64,000 bases of DNA from Geminicoccaceae bacterium. GTDB taxonomy: Bacteria > Pseudomonadota > Alphaproteobacteria > Geminicoccales > Geminicoccaceae. Position 1 is the first letter of the stretch. The number at the start of each line of letters is the position of its first letter. The notes beneath the pieces are model-generated. The model saw nothing but the letters and a program-made list of their open reading frames with translations. It did not search any database and had not been told where the DNA came from. Below, piece after piece: positions 45,903 to 53,292 of the stretch. Both the position numbers and the translations under genes were made by a program. Where the stretch lies: assembly GCA_028279345.1 (NCBI GenBank), contig JANQNY010000077.1:124001-188000 (forward strand), read 5' to 3'.

Positions 45903-46184
45903 TCAGCCATCGCTCACGGCCCTGAGGACGCCTAAGCGTTCCAGCTGTTCGACGGTTCGGAGTAGTGTGTCGCTCGAAGGCGCGTCAGTAGAATCCTGAG
46001 CAGTGAATTGCGCCACCGCGTCGCGCAGTGTGCATTTGCCGTCCAGACGGGCCAGAAACTCTACCGTCTCCGGCGAATGGATGAAGTAGAGCCGGCGATT
46101 GTCATAGCGATAGATCAGTCCGCCGAAGTGCTCGCGCCGCAGCGTTACCCCGTCAGCCAGTCGAAAGGCCGCAGCAACATTCAT
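45903..46184 (-). CDS. mftB: Mycofactocin precursor recognition protein MftB
   Basis: A 93-aa PqqD-like peptide recognition protein. In mycofactocin biosynthesis MftB binds the MftA leader and presents it to the radical SAM enzyme MftC. Visible family features are RLADGVTLRREHFGGLIYRYDNRRLYFIHSPE (beta-rich wing) and the helical C-terminal half, ending RTVEQLERLGVL. It overlaps the SDR gene by 4 bp and is the last gene of the long mycofactocin operon, separated from mftA by the SDR. In actinobacterial clusters mftB is usually next to mftA, so the order is rearranged. Confidence 0.9.
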   Translation of the reverse strand: MNVAAAFRLADGVTLRREHFGGLIYRYDNRRLYFIHSPETVEFLARLDGKCTLRDAVAQFTAQDSTDAPSSDTLLRTVEQLERLGVLRAVSDG

Positions 46185-46990
46185 TTGAGCATCCTTCCGG
46201 CGTCGACGCTCAACGTGTGCCCGGTGACGTAGCGGGAATCATCCGAAGCGAGCCAGAGCGCCGCGTTGGCAATGTCGTCCACATCAAGGAGCTTCACCGG
46301 CATCGTGTGTCCGGTCGAAATGAAGTTCACGAGTTCGTCGGTGGCCATGAGCGAGGCTTTGGCCATCCCGGTGATGATGTCGGTGTTGACGCCCGACGGG
46401 TGCAGCGTGTTGACCGTGATGTTGTGTTCGGACAGTTCCTGCGCCAACGATTTGGCCAGCCCGACCACACCCCATTTCGACGCGCAGTAGTGCGACATGC
46501 CCGGTTCGCCGCGCAGGCCGGCCACCGACGAGGTCATGATGATTCGACCTCCGCTCTTCCGTGCGAGCATGTGCGGTACGACGTACTTCGCTGCGAGCCA
46601 GTAACCCTTCAGGTTCACATCGATCATCGTGTCCCACCACTCTTCGGTGATGTCCCACGCGAGCGCCATGTCAGCGATCCCGGCATTGCACACCAGGATG
46701 TCGATCTGGCCGAACTCGTTGATCGTCTGCGCGACGGCCGCTTCCATCTCGGCCGCGGACCGGACGTCGGCCACGATTCCGAGCGCGCGCCGCCCGAGCC
46801 TTCGCACCTGCTCCAGCGTCTCGGTCATCTCCTCCGAGCCGGCGAGGGCATAGCGCGGGTAGGGTAGGTCGTGGCAGATGTCGAGTGCAGCGATCTCCGC
46901 GCCTTCGCGCGCCATCGTCACCGCGTGCGCCCGTCCCTGGCCGCGAGCTGCGCCGGTGATCAGCGCGACCCTGCCATCAAGCTTTCCCAT
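46181..46990 (-). CDS. Mycofactocin-coupled SDR family oxidoreductase
   Basis: A 269-aa SDR of the mycofactocin-associated group. It has TGAARGQGRAHAV, the family-specific insert after the second strand (ALDICHDLPYPRYALAG...) that is thought to help hold NAD tightly, NAGIAD, the catalytic Ser (TSSVAG), YCASK and GVNTDII. These enzymes carry non-exchangeable NAD and hand hydride to mycofactocin instead of free NAD. A run of Gs with GGGGGGGAGG serves as ribosome site. It lies between mftA and mftB. Its substrate is an unidentified alcohol. Confidence 0.9.
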   Translation of the reverse strand: MGKLDGRVALITGAARGQGRAHAVTMAREGAEIAALDICHDLPYPRYALAGSEEMTETLEQVRRLGRRALGIVADVRSAAEMEAAVAQTINEFGQIDILVCNAGIADMALAWDITEEWWDTMIDVNLKGYWLAAKYVVPHMLARKSGGRIIMTSSVAGLRGEPGMSHYCASKWGVVGLAKSLAQELSEHNITVNTLHPSGVNTDIITGMAKASLMATDELVNFISTGHTMPVKLLDVDDIANAALWLASDDSRYVTGHTLSVDAGRMLK

Positions 46991-47010
46991 CGGCCAACCT
47001 CCCCCCCTTT

Positions 47011-47030
47011 GAGGGCTTCGATAAGCCCTC
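47011..47030 (-). promoter_or_regulatory. Stem-loop between mftA and the SDR gene
   Basis: A perfect 8-bp stem GAGGGCTT / AAGCCCTC with a 4-base loop. In the mRNA it ends just before the ribosome site of the SDR gene. A second small stem, CCTGG-TGAC-CCAGG, lies at 47063-47076. With no T-run it is not a classic terminator. It could stabilise the mftA 3' end or lower translation of the SDR and mftB relative to the precursor peptide. Confidence 0.5.
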
Positions 47031-47104
47031 CTTCGCGGGCGGCCGGGCCCTGGCTCCGCAGTCCTGGTGACCCAGGCTGGAACCCGGCGTCCGCGGTCAG
47101 CGGC

Positions 47105-47302
47105 TCAGTAGACGCCGCACATGCCGTCGATGCTGACTTCTTCGATCACGACCTCCTCGAGAATCCGCGGCTGCTCGTCCTGCGAATCCTGCGCCTCGCC
47201 TAGCTCCGGCTTTTCCGGCGGGGTTGGCGTCGGCGTTCCGGTGGGCGCGGCTGCCGGCTCGTTGACCTCTTGCTTGGCCTTGTCGTCGCGGAGTGTGAGC
47301 AT
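47105..47302 (-). CDS. mftA: Mycofactocin precursor peptide MftA
   Basis: The 65-aa precursor of mycofactocin. The C-terminus ends in EEVSIDGMCGVY, the conserved core in which the last two residues (Val-Tyr) become the redox cofactor after MftC-catalysed decarboxylation and cyclisation. The N-terminal leader is long and rich in Pro, Thr, Glu and Gln (TPTPTPPEKPELGE), longer than the roughly 30-residue actinobacterial peptides I know. The ATG at 47302 has an AAGGAAG site. It is flanked by 95 and 114 bp of non-coding DNA with hairpins on both sides, unlike the overlapping genes around it. Confidence 0.96.
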   Translation of the reverse strand: MLTLRDDKAKQEVNEPAAAPTGTPTPTPPEKPELGEAQDSQDEQPRILEEVVIEEVSIDGMCGVY

Positions 47303-47365
47303 CGGGAACTTCCTTCTTCCTTAGGACGGTTTGCTTGCCCGTCCCACGCGCCGGGCACACAGGAT

Positions 47366-47392
47366 TGCCGAGTCGGATCACTGACCTCGGCA
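47366..47392 (-). promoter_or_regulatory. Stem-loop between mftF and mftA
   Basis: A 7-bp stem TGCCGAG / CTCGGCA with a 13-base loop, directly after the mftF stop. It may separate mftF mRNA from mftA or protect the mftA transcript end after processing. Confidence 0.4.
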
Positions 47393-47397
47393 CGGTC

Positions 47398-48918
47398 TCA
47401 ATGGCTGAACCTCAGTCGTGGAAGCAGAGGGTACCAACACCGCCTAGCGAGACAGCCGCGCCAGACACCCAACTGATAGGCCGCCATCTCCAGCAAGTAG
47501 AGGGCGACAAAGGCCGGCAGTGGCAAGGCCGGCCTGAGCCGACGATGGTCCCAAACCGGCGGAACGATCAGCAGCATCGCCACAACCGGCAGCAAAGGCG
47601 GCCAGAGCAGCCCCACGGCGACCAGCGGCAAGCCGTAGTAGCGCGTGGCATGGTGGCCGAAATGGTAGAGTGAGGCGGCGTGTTCCCGGAGCACGGACGC
47701 GATGAGCCGCCCCGCCGGGACATCCACCGCCATCGCCCGGAGCCTCCGACGTTTTCCTACGAGTTCGCCTCCGACCGACGCCAGAGTCGCTAACGCGAGG
47801 GCAGCACCTAGCGTCCAGGCAGAGCCGACCGAAGCGAGCGCCGCCAGCACGAGCAATGTGGCGCGCGGTACTTTCATGATCGATCTGCACCCCGGGTGTC
47901 TGGCCTGCAGATCGGCTTCAGAGGCGCCGTAATCCGCTCGCCTGGCGAGCAGCGCCCTGAGTTGCACCCGGTGATGATGGACGACGTCGGTGGCCGTCGC
48001 ATACCGCACGCGGGCGCCCGTGCCGAGGAGCCGCCAGATGAAGTCGACGTCCTCGCCAACCCGCATGTCGGCCGCGAAGCCGCCGACCGCCAGCAGGGCG
48101 TCGCGCCGCACGACGAGATTGCAGCTTGGTAGATAGGCCACGGGTTCGTCGGGACCCACCTCTCCCTCGACCGGGCCACTGTCCAAGGGCGAGCGAACGG
48201 CTTCGAAAGCGGCGACGGGCCCGTTTGGCGGCGGGGCGACGACCCGGCCACCGACCGCGGCCACGTTCGGATCGTCGAAGTGTGGCACCAGATGGTGGAG
48301 CCAGTCCGGCGCTGCCTGACAGTCGTTGTCGATGAATGCCAAGAGTTCGCCAGAGGCCTGAGCGGCTGCCAGATTGCGCGCTGCTGACTGACCCAGATTG
48401 CGGTCCAGGCGCACGAGCGGGACGCGTAGGCCCACGAGCGCCTCGGCGAGGGGCGGCTCCGAAGCATCATCGACCACGAGAATCTCGAGCCGGTCGCGCG
48501 GATAGTCGAGCGCCAATAGGGACTGCACGCAGGCCCGAGTTGCGCTCGGCCGACCGTGGGCTGCGACGATGACCGAAACCGAGGGCCAGTCCAGTGGAGG
48601 TACGGGCTCGCGCGAGAGCAGCCTCCGGTGTGCAAGATCGTCCAGGAAGGACTCCGCCTGCAGCGGCGACAGCCCCGGCACCCCGGCCGCCACGTCGCCG
48701 GGCGAGCGCGCCTCCTTCGGCGAGAGGCGCTCGAGCAGGGCGAACCCGATGGCATTGAGGCGCATCACCAAGAGCGGGGACAGGGACAAGAGAACGCCGC
48801 CACCCGCCTGGCCGAGCAGATCGAACTCGGCGGCGAGCCTGTACTGTGCGTTGGGAGCCCGCTCGGCCACGGGCGGCGATCGTGGTTCGACCAGGGCGCC
48901 GGTGGATGCGCTACTCAT
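47398..48918 (-). CDS. mftF: Mycofactocin glycosyltransferase MftF
   Basis: A 506-aa family-2 glycosyltransferase that adds glucose units to mycofactocin. Domains in order: an N-terminal PqqD/RRE-like winged helix (about residues 25-108, ending DDLAHRRLLSREP), the GT2 domain (SVIVAAHGRPS, VVDDAS, the AFIDNDC DxD-type motif, GEDVDFIWRL), then about 140 residues with several membrane helices to the C-terminus. It overlaps mftE by 4 bp. The recognition-like N-terminal domain may guide the enzyme to the MftA-derived intermediate. Confidence 0.93.
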   Translation of the reverse strand: MSSASTGALVEPRSPPVAERAPNAQYRLAAEFDLLGQAGGGVLLSLSPLLVMRLNAIGFALLERLSPKEARSPGDVAAGVPGLSPLQAESFLDDLAHRRLLSREPVPPLDWPSVSVIVAAHGRPSATRACVQSLLALDYPRDRLEILVVDDASEPPLAEALVGLRVPLVRLDRNLGQSAARNLAAAQASGELLAFIDNDCQAAPDWLHHLVPHFDDPNVAAVGGRVVAPPPNGPVAAFEAVRSPLDSGPVEGEVGPDEPVAYLPSCNLVVRRDALLAVGGFAADMRVGEDVDFIWRLLGTGARVRYATATDVVHHHRVQLRALLARRADYGASEADLQARHPGCRSIMKVPRATLLVLAALASVGSAWTLGAALALATLASVGGELVGKRRRLRAMAVDVPAGRLIASVLREHAASLYHFGHHATRYYGLPLVAVGLLWPPLLPVVAMLLIVPPVWDHRRLRPALPLPAFVALYLLEMAAYQLGVWRGCLARRCWYPLLPRLRFSH

Positions 48919-49685
48919 GACGGCCGGCGCATGTGGGAAGCTGAGGCATCGCGCAACGTGAGCCGGTAGCGGTCGATCTCTGCCGCGAGATAACGTGCAC
49001 CGCGGCCGGCGTCGGCCAAACGGCCGTCGCCCAGCACGCCGGTCGGCGTAATGGGCCTTAGGCCGTGTTCTCGAAGCCGAGCGATGAGGCTGTCGCCACC
49101 ACCGCGGAAGCCCGGCTCGGCCTGCTCCATGCGCACCAAATCGGGCCTGACGGCGAGCATTTCAGAAGTTTCGCCTTCACCCGCGTGGAGCCCCACGGCA
49201 TCAGCGGGGATCCCGTCGCTGGCGGCGAGGGTGAGGATTGCTGCGGGAACAGTGGTCGACGACCCCAGCACGACCACGCGGAACTCTGGCAGTTCCTCTG
49301 CCAAGCGCGCCACTGCCAGCTCCAGCGCGTCCCCGTTGCCGCCGTGTCCGGATAGTAGCACGAGCCGACGGACGCCCCAGCCTGCCATGCAGCGGGCGCA
49401 ATCGCAGATCACGTCGGCGAGCGTCTCGTGCGCGAGGCTCAGGAGGCCGGCGAACCCCTGGTGCTCGTCGGAACAGCCGATCGGCAATGGCGGTGCCACC
49501 AGCGCGTCCGACAGTCCCGCGCTCAGCCGCTCGGCGAGCGCCCAAGCCCGGAACGTGTCGGTACCGAGCGGCAGGTGAGGCCCGTGCTGCTCGGTCGCGC
49601 CGAGCGGGAGGATCACCGTGGTCGCACCTTCCGCGACCGCATCGGCGACCTCGCGCCAGGTCATCTCGGCGAGCGAGGCGGTCAT
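48915..49685 (-). CDS. mftE: Mycofactocin peptidase MftE (creatininase family)
   Basis: A 256-aa creatininase-family metallopeptidase that releases the modified C-terminal dipeptide (AHDP) from processed MftA. Metal ligands are visible: GATEQHGPHLPLGTDT (Glu, His, Asp), SGHGGNG (His) and HAGEGETSEM (Glu). It overlaps EtfB and MftF by 4 bp on either side, so it is translated as part of the operon. It is one of the diagnostic mycofactocin genes. Confidence 0.93.
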   Translation of the reverse strand: MTASLAEMTWREVADAVAEGATTVILPLGATEQHGPHLPLGTDTFRAWALAERLSAGLSDALVAPPLPIGCSDEHQGFAGLLSLAHETLADVICDCARCMAGWGVRRLVLLSGHGGNGDALELAVARLAEELPEFRVVVLGSSTTVPAAILTLAASDGIPADAVGLHAGEGETSEMLAVRPDLVRMEQAEPGFRGGGDSLIARLREHGLRPITPTGVLGDGRLADAGRGARYLAAEIDRYRLTLRDASASHMRRPS

Positions 49686-50554
49686 GCGGACCGGTCCAGG
49701 AAGCCTTGCTCGGCGAGAAACGCCACTATGGCATCTGCCAGCTCCTCGGGTGCACCTTCGACAACTTTGCCTGAGCGCTTGGCGATGCCGGCCGACGTGA
49801 TCTGCGCGGCGCGCTCATGCGGCGGCAGGTGGCTGTCGGGGATGAAGACCTCCCGAGGGCGCGCATAGGGGGGCATAGGCGTCCGGAAGGTCGGCGACGG
49901 GAAGTTCAGATCGAGCGGTGAGAGGCCGAGATCCGGCAGGTGGCGGACAGGGATGGCTGCGCGCTCGGCCCTCATGATGCCTGGCAGGGTGGCGTAGCGC
50001 AGCCGTGCGGCATCGGCTTGGACGGCGAGAACCGCCGGCAGCGTTACCTCGCCTTCGCTCCGTCCGCCCCTCCCCAGCCGACGCTGAAAGTGCACCCTTG
50101 CGGCGTGCAAGCTCAGCTCCAGCACGTCGGTCACGGCGGGCCACCCCAGGTTCTCGGCGATCAACGCCGGAACCTTGCCGGACCCGCCGGCCAGGGTGCG
50201 CGCGCCGCATACGACCAGATCCGGCAGCCCCTCCGTCCGCAAGGCCGTGGCGAGCAGCAGCGACGTGACCAGTGGTCGGGTCGTTGCCCGGTCCTCCTCC
50301 CAGACCCGAAGCACGTCATCCGCACCGACCGCGAGAGCGTCCCGCAAGACAGAGTCCGCGGCTTCCGAGCCGACGGTCAGCGCTGTAACCCTGTCGCCTG
50401 GCGCCCTCAGTTCGAGGGCTATCTCCAACGCGGCGGCGTCCGCCGGATTGAGGACATAGAGCGTGCGGCTGGCATCGATCTCGCCGGTGATCGGATCGAC
50501 CTCGACCGTCTTCGGATCGGGCAGGCGGGACAGGCACACGGCAATCCGCATCAT
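49682..50554 (-). CDS. etfB: Electron transfer flavoprotein beta subunit
   Basis: A 290-aa EtfB-like subunit: MRIAVCLSRLPDPKTVEVDP, LRDALAVGADD, the VVCGARTLAGGSGKVPALIAENLGW nucleotide-binding block, and a C-terminal arm. I start it at ATG 50554, with GGAGG upstream; an earlier ATG is in-frame but lacks a site. It should form the ETF heterodimer with EtfA at 52213-53292, carrying electrons from a flavin dehydrogenase to FixC. The two subunits are split by fixX and fixC, so the order A-C-X-B is unusual compared with fixABCX. Confidence 0.88.
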   Translation of the reverse strand: MMRIAVCLSRLPDPKTVEVDPITGEIDASRTLYVLNPADAAALEIALELRAPGDRVTALTVGSEAADSVLRDALAVGADDVLRVWEEDRATTRPLVTSLLLATALRTEGLPDLVVCGARTLAGGSGKVPALIAENLGWPAVTDVLELSLHAARVHFQRRLGRGGRSEGEVTLPAVLAVQADAARLRYATLPGIMRAERAAIPVRHLPDLGLSPLDLNFPSPTFRTPMPPYARPREVFIPDSHLPPHERAAQITSAGIAKRSGKVVEGAPEELADAIVAFLAEQGFLDRSA

Positions 50555-50609
50555 GGCCTCCGCATCGGCGCGGCGCACCCCGACGTGCCGCTGGTCGGGC
50601 CGGGTCGCA

Positions 50610-50894
50610 TCATGACTCCCGAAACGTCACGCCGTAGCCGCCCCGTGGGTAGTTCCATTGGAGCGCTCCTTCTTCGGTGCACACGAAGTAACACGAGCCG
50701 CACTCGAAGCACTGTTCGTAGTTGAAGAGCACGCTCCCGTCGTCCAGCGGCACAAATAGATCCGCCGGACACACAGTAATGCAGGCGCGCACTGAGCATT
50801 CGCGGCACTTCTCGGGATCGACGACGATGTGAGGAGTGTCGTCGACGCGGAAGTATGCGGTCCGCATCTTCTCTTCGTGGGTGGTCATCACCAT
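50610..50894 (-). CDS. fixX: FixX-like ferredoxin
   Basis: A 94-aa ferredoxin-like protein with two cysteine clusters: CRECSVRACITVCP and CFECGSCYFVCTEEG. In the ETF-quinone oxidoreductase family FixX supplies the iron-sulfur centre that FixC lacks. It overlaps the fixC stop by 7 bp, and its ATG at 50894 has a GGAGGG site. Confidence 0.9.
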   Translation of the reverse strand: MVMTTHEEKMRTAYFRVDDTPHIVVDPEKCRECSVRACITVCPADLFVPLDDGSVLFNYEQCFECGSCYFVCTEEGALQWNYPRGGYGVTFRES

Positions 50895-52216
50895 AGATAG
50901 GCCCTCCCAGCATGATAGATGTCTTTCAGGACCTGATGGGGCCGGCCGCCGACCTCACGCATCGTACGCCAGCCGAGCGGCAGCAGCTTCCGTTTGCGAT
51001 TGCCGTCGACGCGGAACAGCGCCTCCGAGCCGCGCGCGGCGAGTTCCGGATAGAGGTTCTGCAAGCGCTCGCTGTTCACGAAGGCCGGGGCGTGCCGGTA
51101 CGCATGGAAGTCGCCGGCGACGTGGCGCTTGCGCAGGAGGTCGAGGTACTTCGAGAGCGTATCGCGCGAGAACTCGCGCCGCTCGCAGGCGGCGATCGCG
51201 GCGTCGCCGGCCGCCCGGCCCGATTGGATCGCGTAGTTGATGCCCTCGATGTAGATCCCGGTTGAGAGGCAGAGGCCGGCGGCATCGCCCGCCACCATCA
51301 TGCCGTGTGTGAACAGTTTCGGGATCATCGAGTAGCCCGCCTCGGGGATGAGATGGGCCGAGTATTCGCGGAGCGTTCCGCCCCGAACCAGCGGTGCGAC
51401 CGACGGGTGTGCCTTGAACGCCTCCAACAGCTCGTACGCACGCTGCTTTTGCTCGACCAGCGAAGACAGCTGGCTGATCACCCCCAGCGAGAGCGAATTT
51501 CGGTTGGTGTAGAGGAACGCACCGCCATGTACCGAGCCGGTCACGGCGCCGATATACTCCCGCGCCACACCGGCACTGCCGTCGAGATGAAAGCGCTCGC
51601 GAATGACGCTCTCGTCCAGTCCGATGACCTCCTTGACGCCGAGCGCCAGTTCATGCGTGCGCAACTGACGCTGCAGGCCGACCTTGCGGGCAAGCCACGA
51701 GTTGACGCCGTCGCAGGCGATCACGACGTCGCCCCGGATGTCACCTGCTTCGCGGCGGGTTCGGACGCCGACGATCTGGCCCTTCTCACGTAGGACATCG
51801 TCGACCACGGTCGCATTGAGGACGAACGCGCCGGCGGCTTCGGCCTGGGCTGCGAACCAACGGTCGAACTTCGGCCGAAGGACCGTGAACCCGTTGAACG
51901 GCGGGTCGACGTAGCTCGGGGCTACCGACTGGAAATCCAGCGACACCGACGTGGTCGGCGACAGCAACGCCAGCTCGCGCCGCGTCACGTGCCGTTCAAC
52001 CGGCGCCTGTTCCCACCAGTTGGGGATCAACTGATGAAGGATCGCGCTGCCGTAGAGGACGGCGCCGGAGACGTTCTTGGCGCCCGGATACTCGCCGCGC
52101 TCGATCAACAGCACCTTCAGTCCCGCTCGGGCCGTAACGAGGGCGGCGGCGCTGCCTGCGGGACCAGCGCCGACGACGATCACATCGAAGTGCTCGCTGG
52201 TCTTGCTGGTGGTCAT
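50888..52216 (-). CDS. fixC: FixC-like ETF:quinone oxidoreductase flavoprotein
   Basis: A 442-aa FAD protein: VIVVGAGPAGSAAALVTARAG at the N-terminus, ERGEYPGAKNVSGAV, the DGVNSWLARK segment, and GDAAGLCLSTGIYIEGINYAIQSGR. It should take electrons from the ETF and pass them, with FixX, to membrane quinone. The ATG at 52216 overlaps the EtfA stop by 4 bp; the longer open frame upstream overlaps EtfA and is not used. It connects mycofactocin-linked oxidation to respiration. Confidence 0.92.
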   Translation of the reverse strand: MTTSKTSEHFDVIVVGAGPAGSAAALVTARAGLKVLLIERGEYPGAKNVSGAVLYGSAILHQLIPNWWEQAPVERHVTRRELALLSPTTSVSLDFQSVAPSYVDPPFNGFTVLRPKFDRWFAAQAEAAGAFVLNATVVDDVLREKGQIVGVRTRREAGDIRGDVVIACDGVNSWLARKVGLQRQLRTHELALGVKEVIGLDESVIRERFHLDGSAGVAREYIGAVTGSVHGGAFLYTNRNSLSLGVISQLSSLVEQKQRAYELLEAFKAHPSVAPLVRGGTLREYSAHLIPEAGYSMIPKLFTHGMMVAGDAAGLCLSTGIYIEGINYAIQSGRAAGDAAIAACERREFSRDTLSKYLDLLRKRHVAGDFHAYRHAPAFVNSERLQNLYPELAARGSEALFRVDGNRKRKLLPLGWRTMREVGGRPHQVLKDIYHAGRAYLW

Positions 52217-53292
52217 GGTCGTTCCGCTCCGTCCGGCACCATTGCAGAAGACACGGGTTCGATGGTTGGCGAGGGGGTGGAGGCCTGGTCCGGAGCGGCG
52301 CGCTCGTTCATGGCCTCTTCCAGCTTGCGCACCAGCAGCGGCACGATTTCGTGCAGGTCGCCGATCACCCCGAGATCGGCCATCTTCAAGAGCGGCGAGG
52401 TGCGGTCGGTATTGACGGCGATGATGATCTCGCTGTTGCCGATGCCGGCCACGTGCTGCCCAGCACCCGAGATGCCGAAGGCGAGGTAGAGCTTGGGCGA
52501 GACGATCTTGCCGGTCGTGCCGATGAAGCGATTTTGCGCTAGCCAACCGCGATCGGCGGCGACCCGCGTGCCGCCTAGGGTCGCGCCGAGAAGATCGGCC
52601 AATTGCTGCAACTGTGACATGCCCTCGGGCCCGCCGACGCCGAGACCGGCGCCGACGATGCGCTCGGCATCGGTCAGGTCCACGGTGCTCGGATCGGGCG
52701 GCAGCGTGCGGAAAATGCGATCACGAAAGCTCGTCGGATCGAGCTTAGGCGTCACGATCTCGATCTCGGTGTGTTCCGGCGGTCTTGGCGGTCCGATACC
52801 GCGAACGCCGGGCGCCAGCATGAAGCCTGCCATGGTTCCGCGTGCCCAAACCAGGCGCTCGTGCACGCGACGATCGTGGGTGAAGCGATAGGCCTCAGGA
52901 TAGCCGTCCTCGACCACGCGGACCCGCGAGCAGCTGGTCACCAACGGCATCCGCCAGCGCCCCGATAGCCGCGCCAGCCAGGTCCTGCCGTACTCGCTGT
53001 CCGGCCCGATGATCAGCGCCGGCCTCGCCTCCTTGAGCACCGGCTCCAGGGCCGCGAGCCAGCCATCGGCGCTGAACTGCGCCAGCGCCTCATGGTCGAT
53101 GACCGTGACCCGATCGGCGCCGTGGGCGGCCAGTTCCTCGGCCAGCGGGGCAACCCCTGAGCCGGGCAGCAACGCGTGGATACGGTCGCCACGCTCGAGA
53201 GCGATGTCGCGCGCTTCCGCGACACACTCGAGGGTGGGCGTCGTCAGTTCGCCGTGGTCGGTTTCGGCAACGACGGCGAGCACCGCGCTCAC
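52213..53292 (-). CDS. etfA: Electron transfer flavoprotein alpha subunit
   Basis: A 359-aa EtfA. The C-terminal FAD-binding region is clear: GTRVAADRGW, FIGTTGKIVSPKLYLAFGISGAGQH, NSEIIIAVNTDRTSPLLKMADLGVIGD. GTG at 53292 overlaps the FadH1 stop by 4 bp. There is a 30-residue hydrophilic tail beyond the usual C-terminus (NERAAPDQASTPSPT...). It pairs with EtfB at 49682-50554. Confidence 0.93.
   Translation of the reverse strand: MSAVLAVVAETDHGELTTPTLECVAEARDIALERGDRIHALLPGSGVAPLAEELAAHGADRVTVIDHEALAQFSADGWLAALEPVLKEARPALIIGPDSEYGRTWLARLSGRWRMPLVTSCSRVRVVEDGYPEAYRFTHDRRVHERLVWARGTMAGFMLAPGVRGIGPPRPPEHTEIEIVTPKLDPTSFRDRIFRTLPPDPSTVDLTDAERIVGAGLGVGGPEGMSQLQQLADLLGATLGGTRVAADRGWLAQNRFIGTTGKIVSPKLYLAFGISGAGQHVAGIGNSEIIIAVNTDRTSPLLKMADLGVIGDLHEIVPLLVRKLEEAMNERAAPDQASTPSPTIEPVSSAMVPDGAERP

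Noticed and set aside
47011..47030. Intrinsic terminator after mftA
   Set aside because: The stem is strong but is followed by A and G bases and not by a T-run, so it is listed as a stem-loop and not as a terminator.
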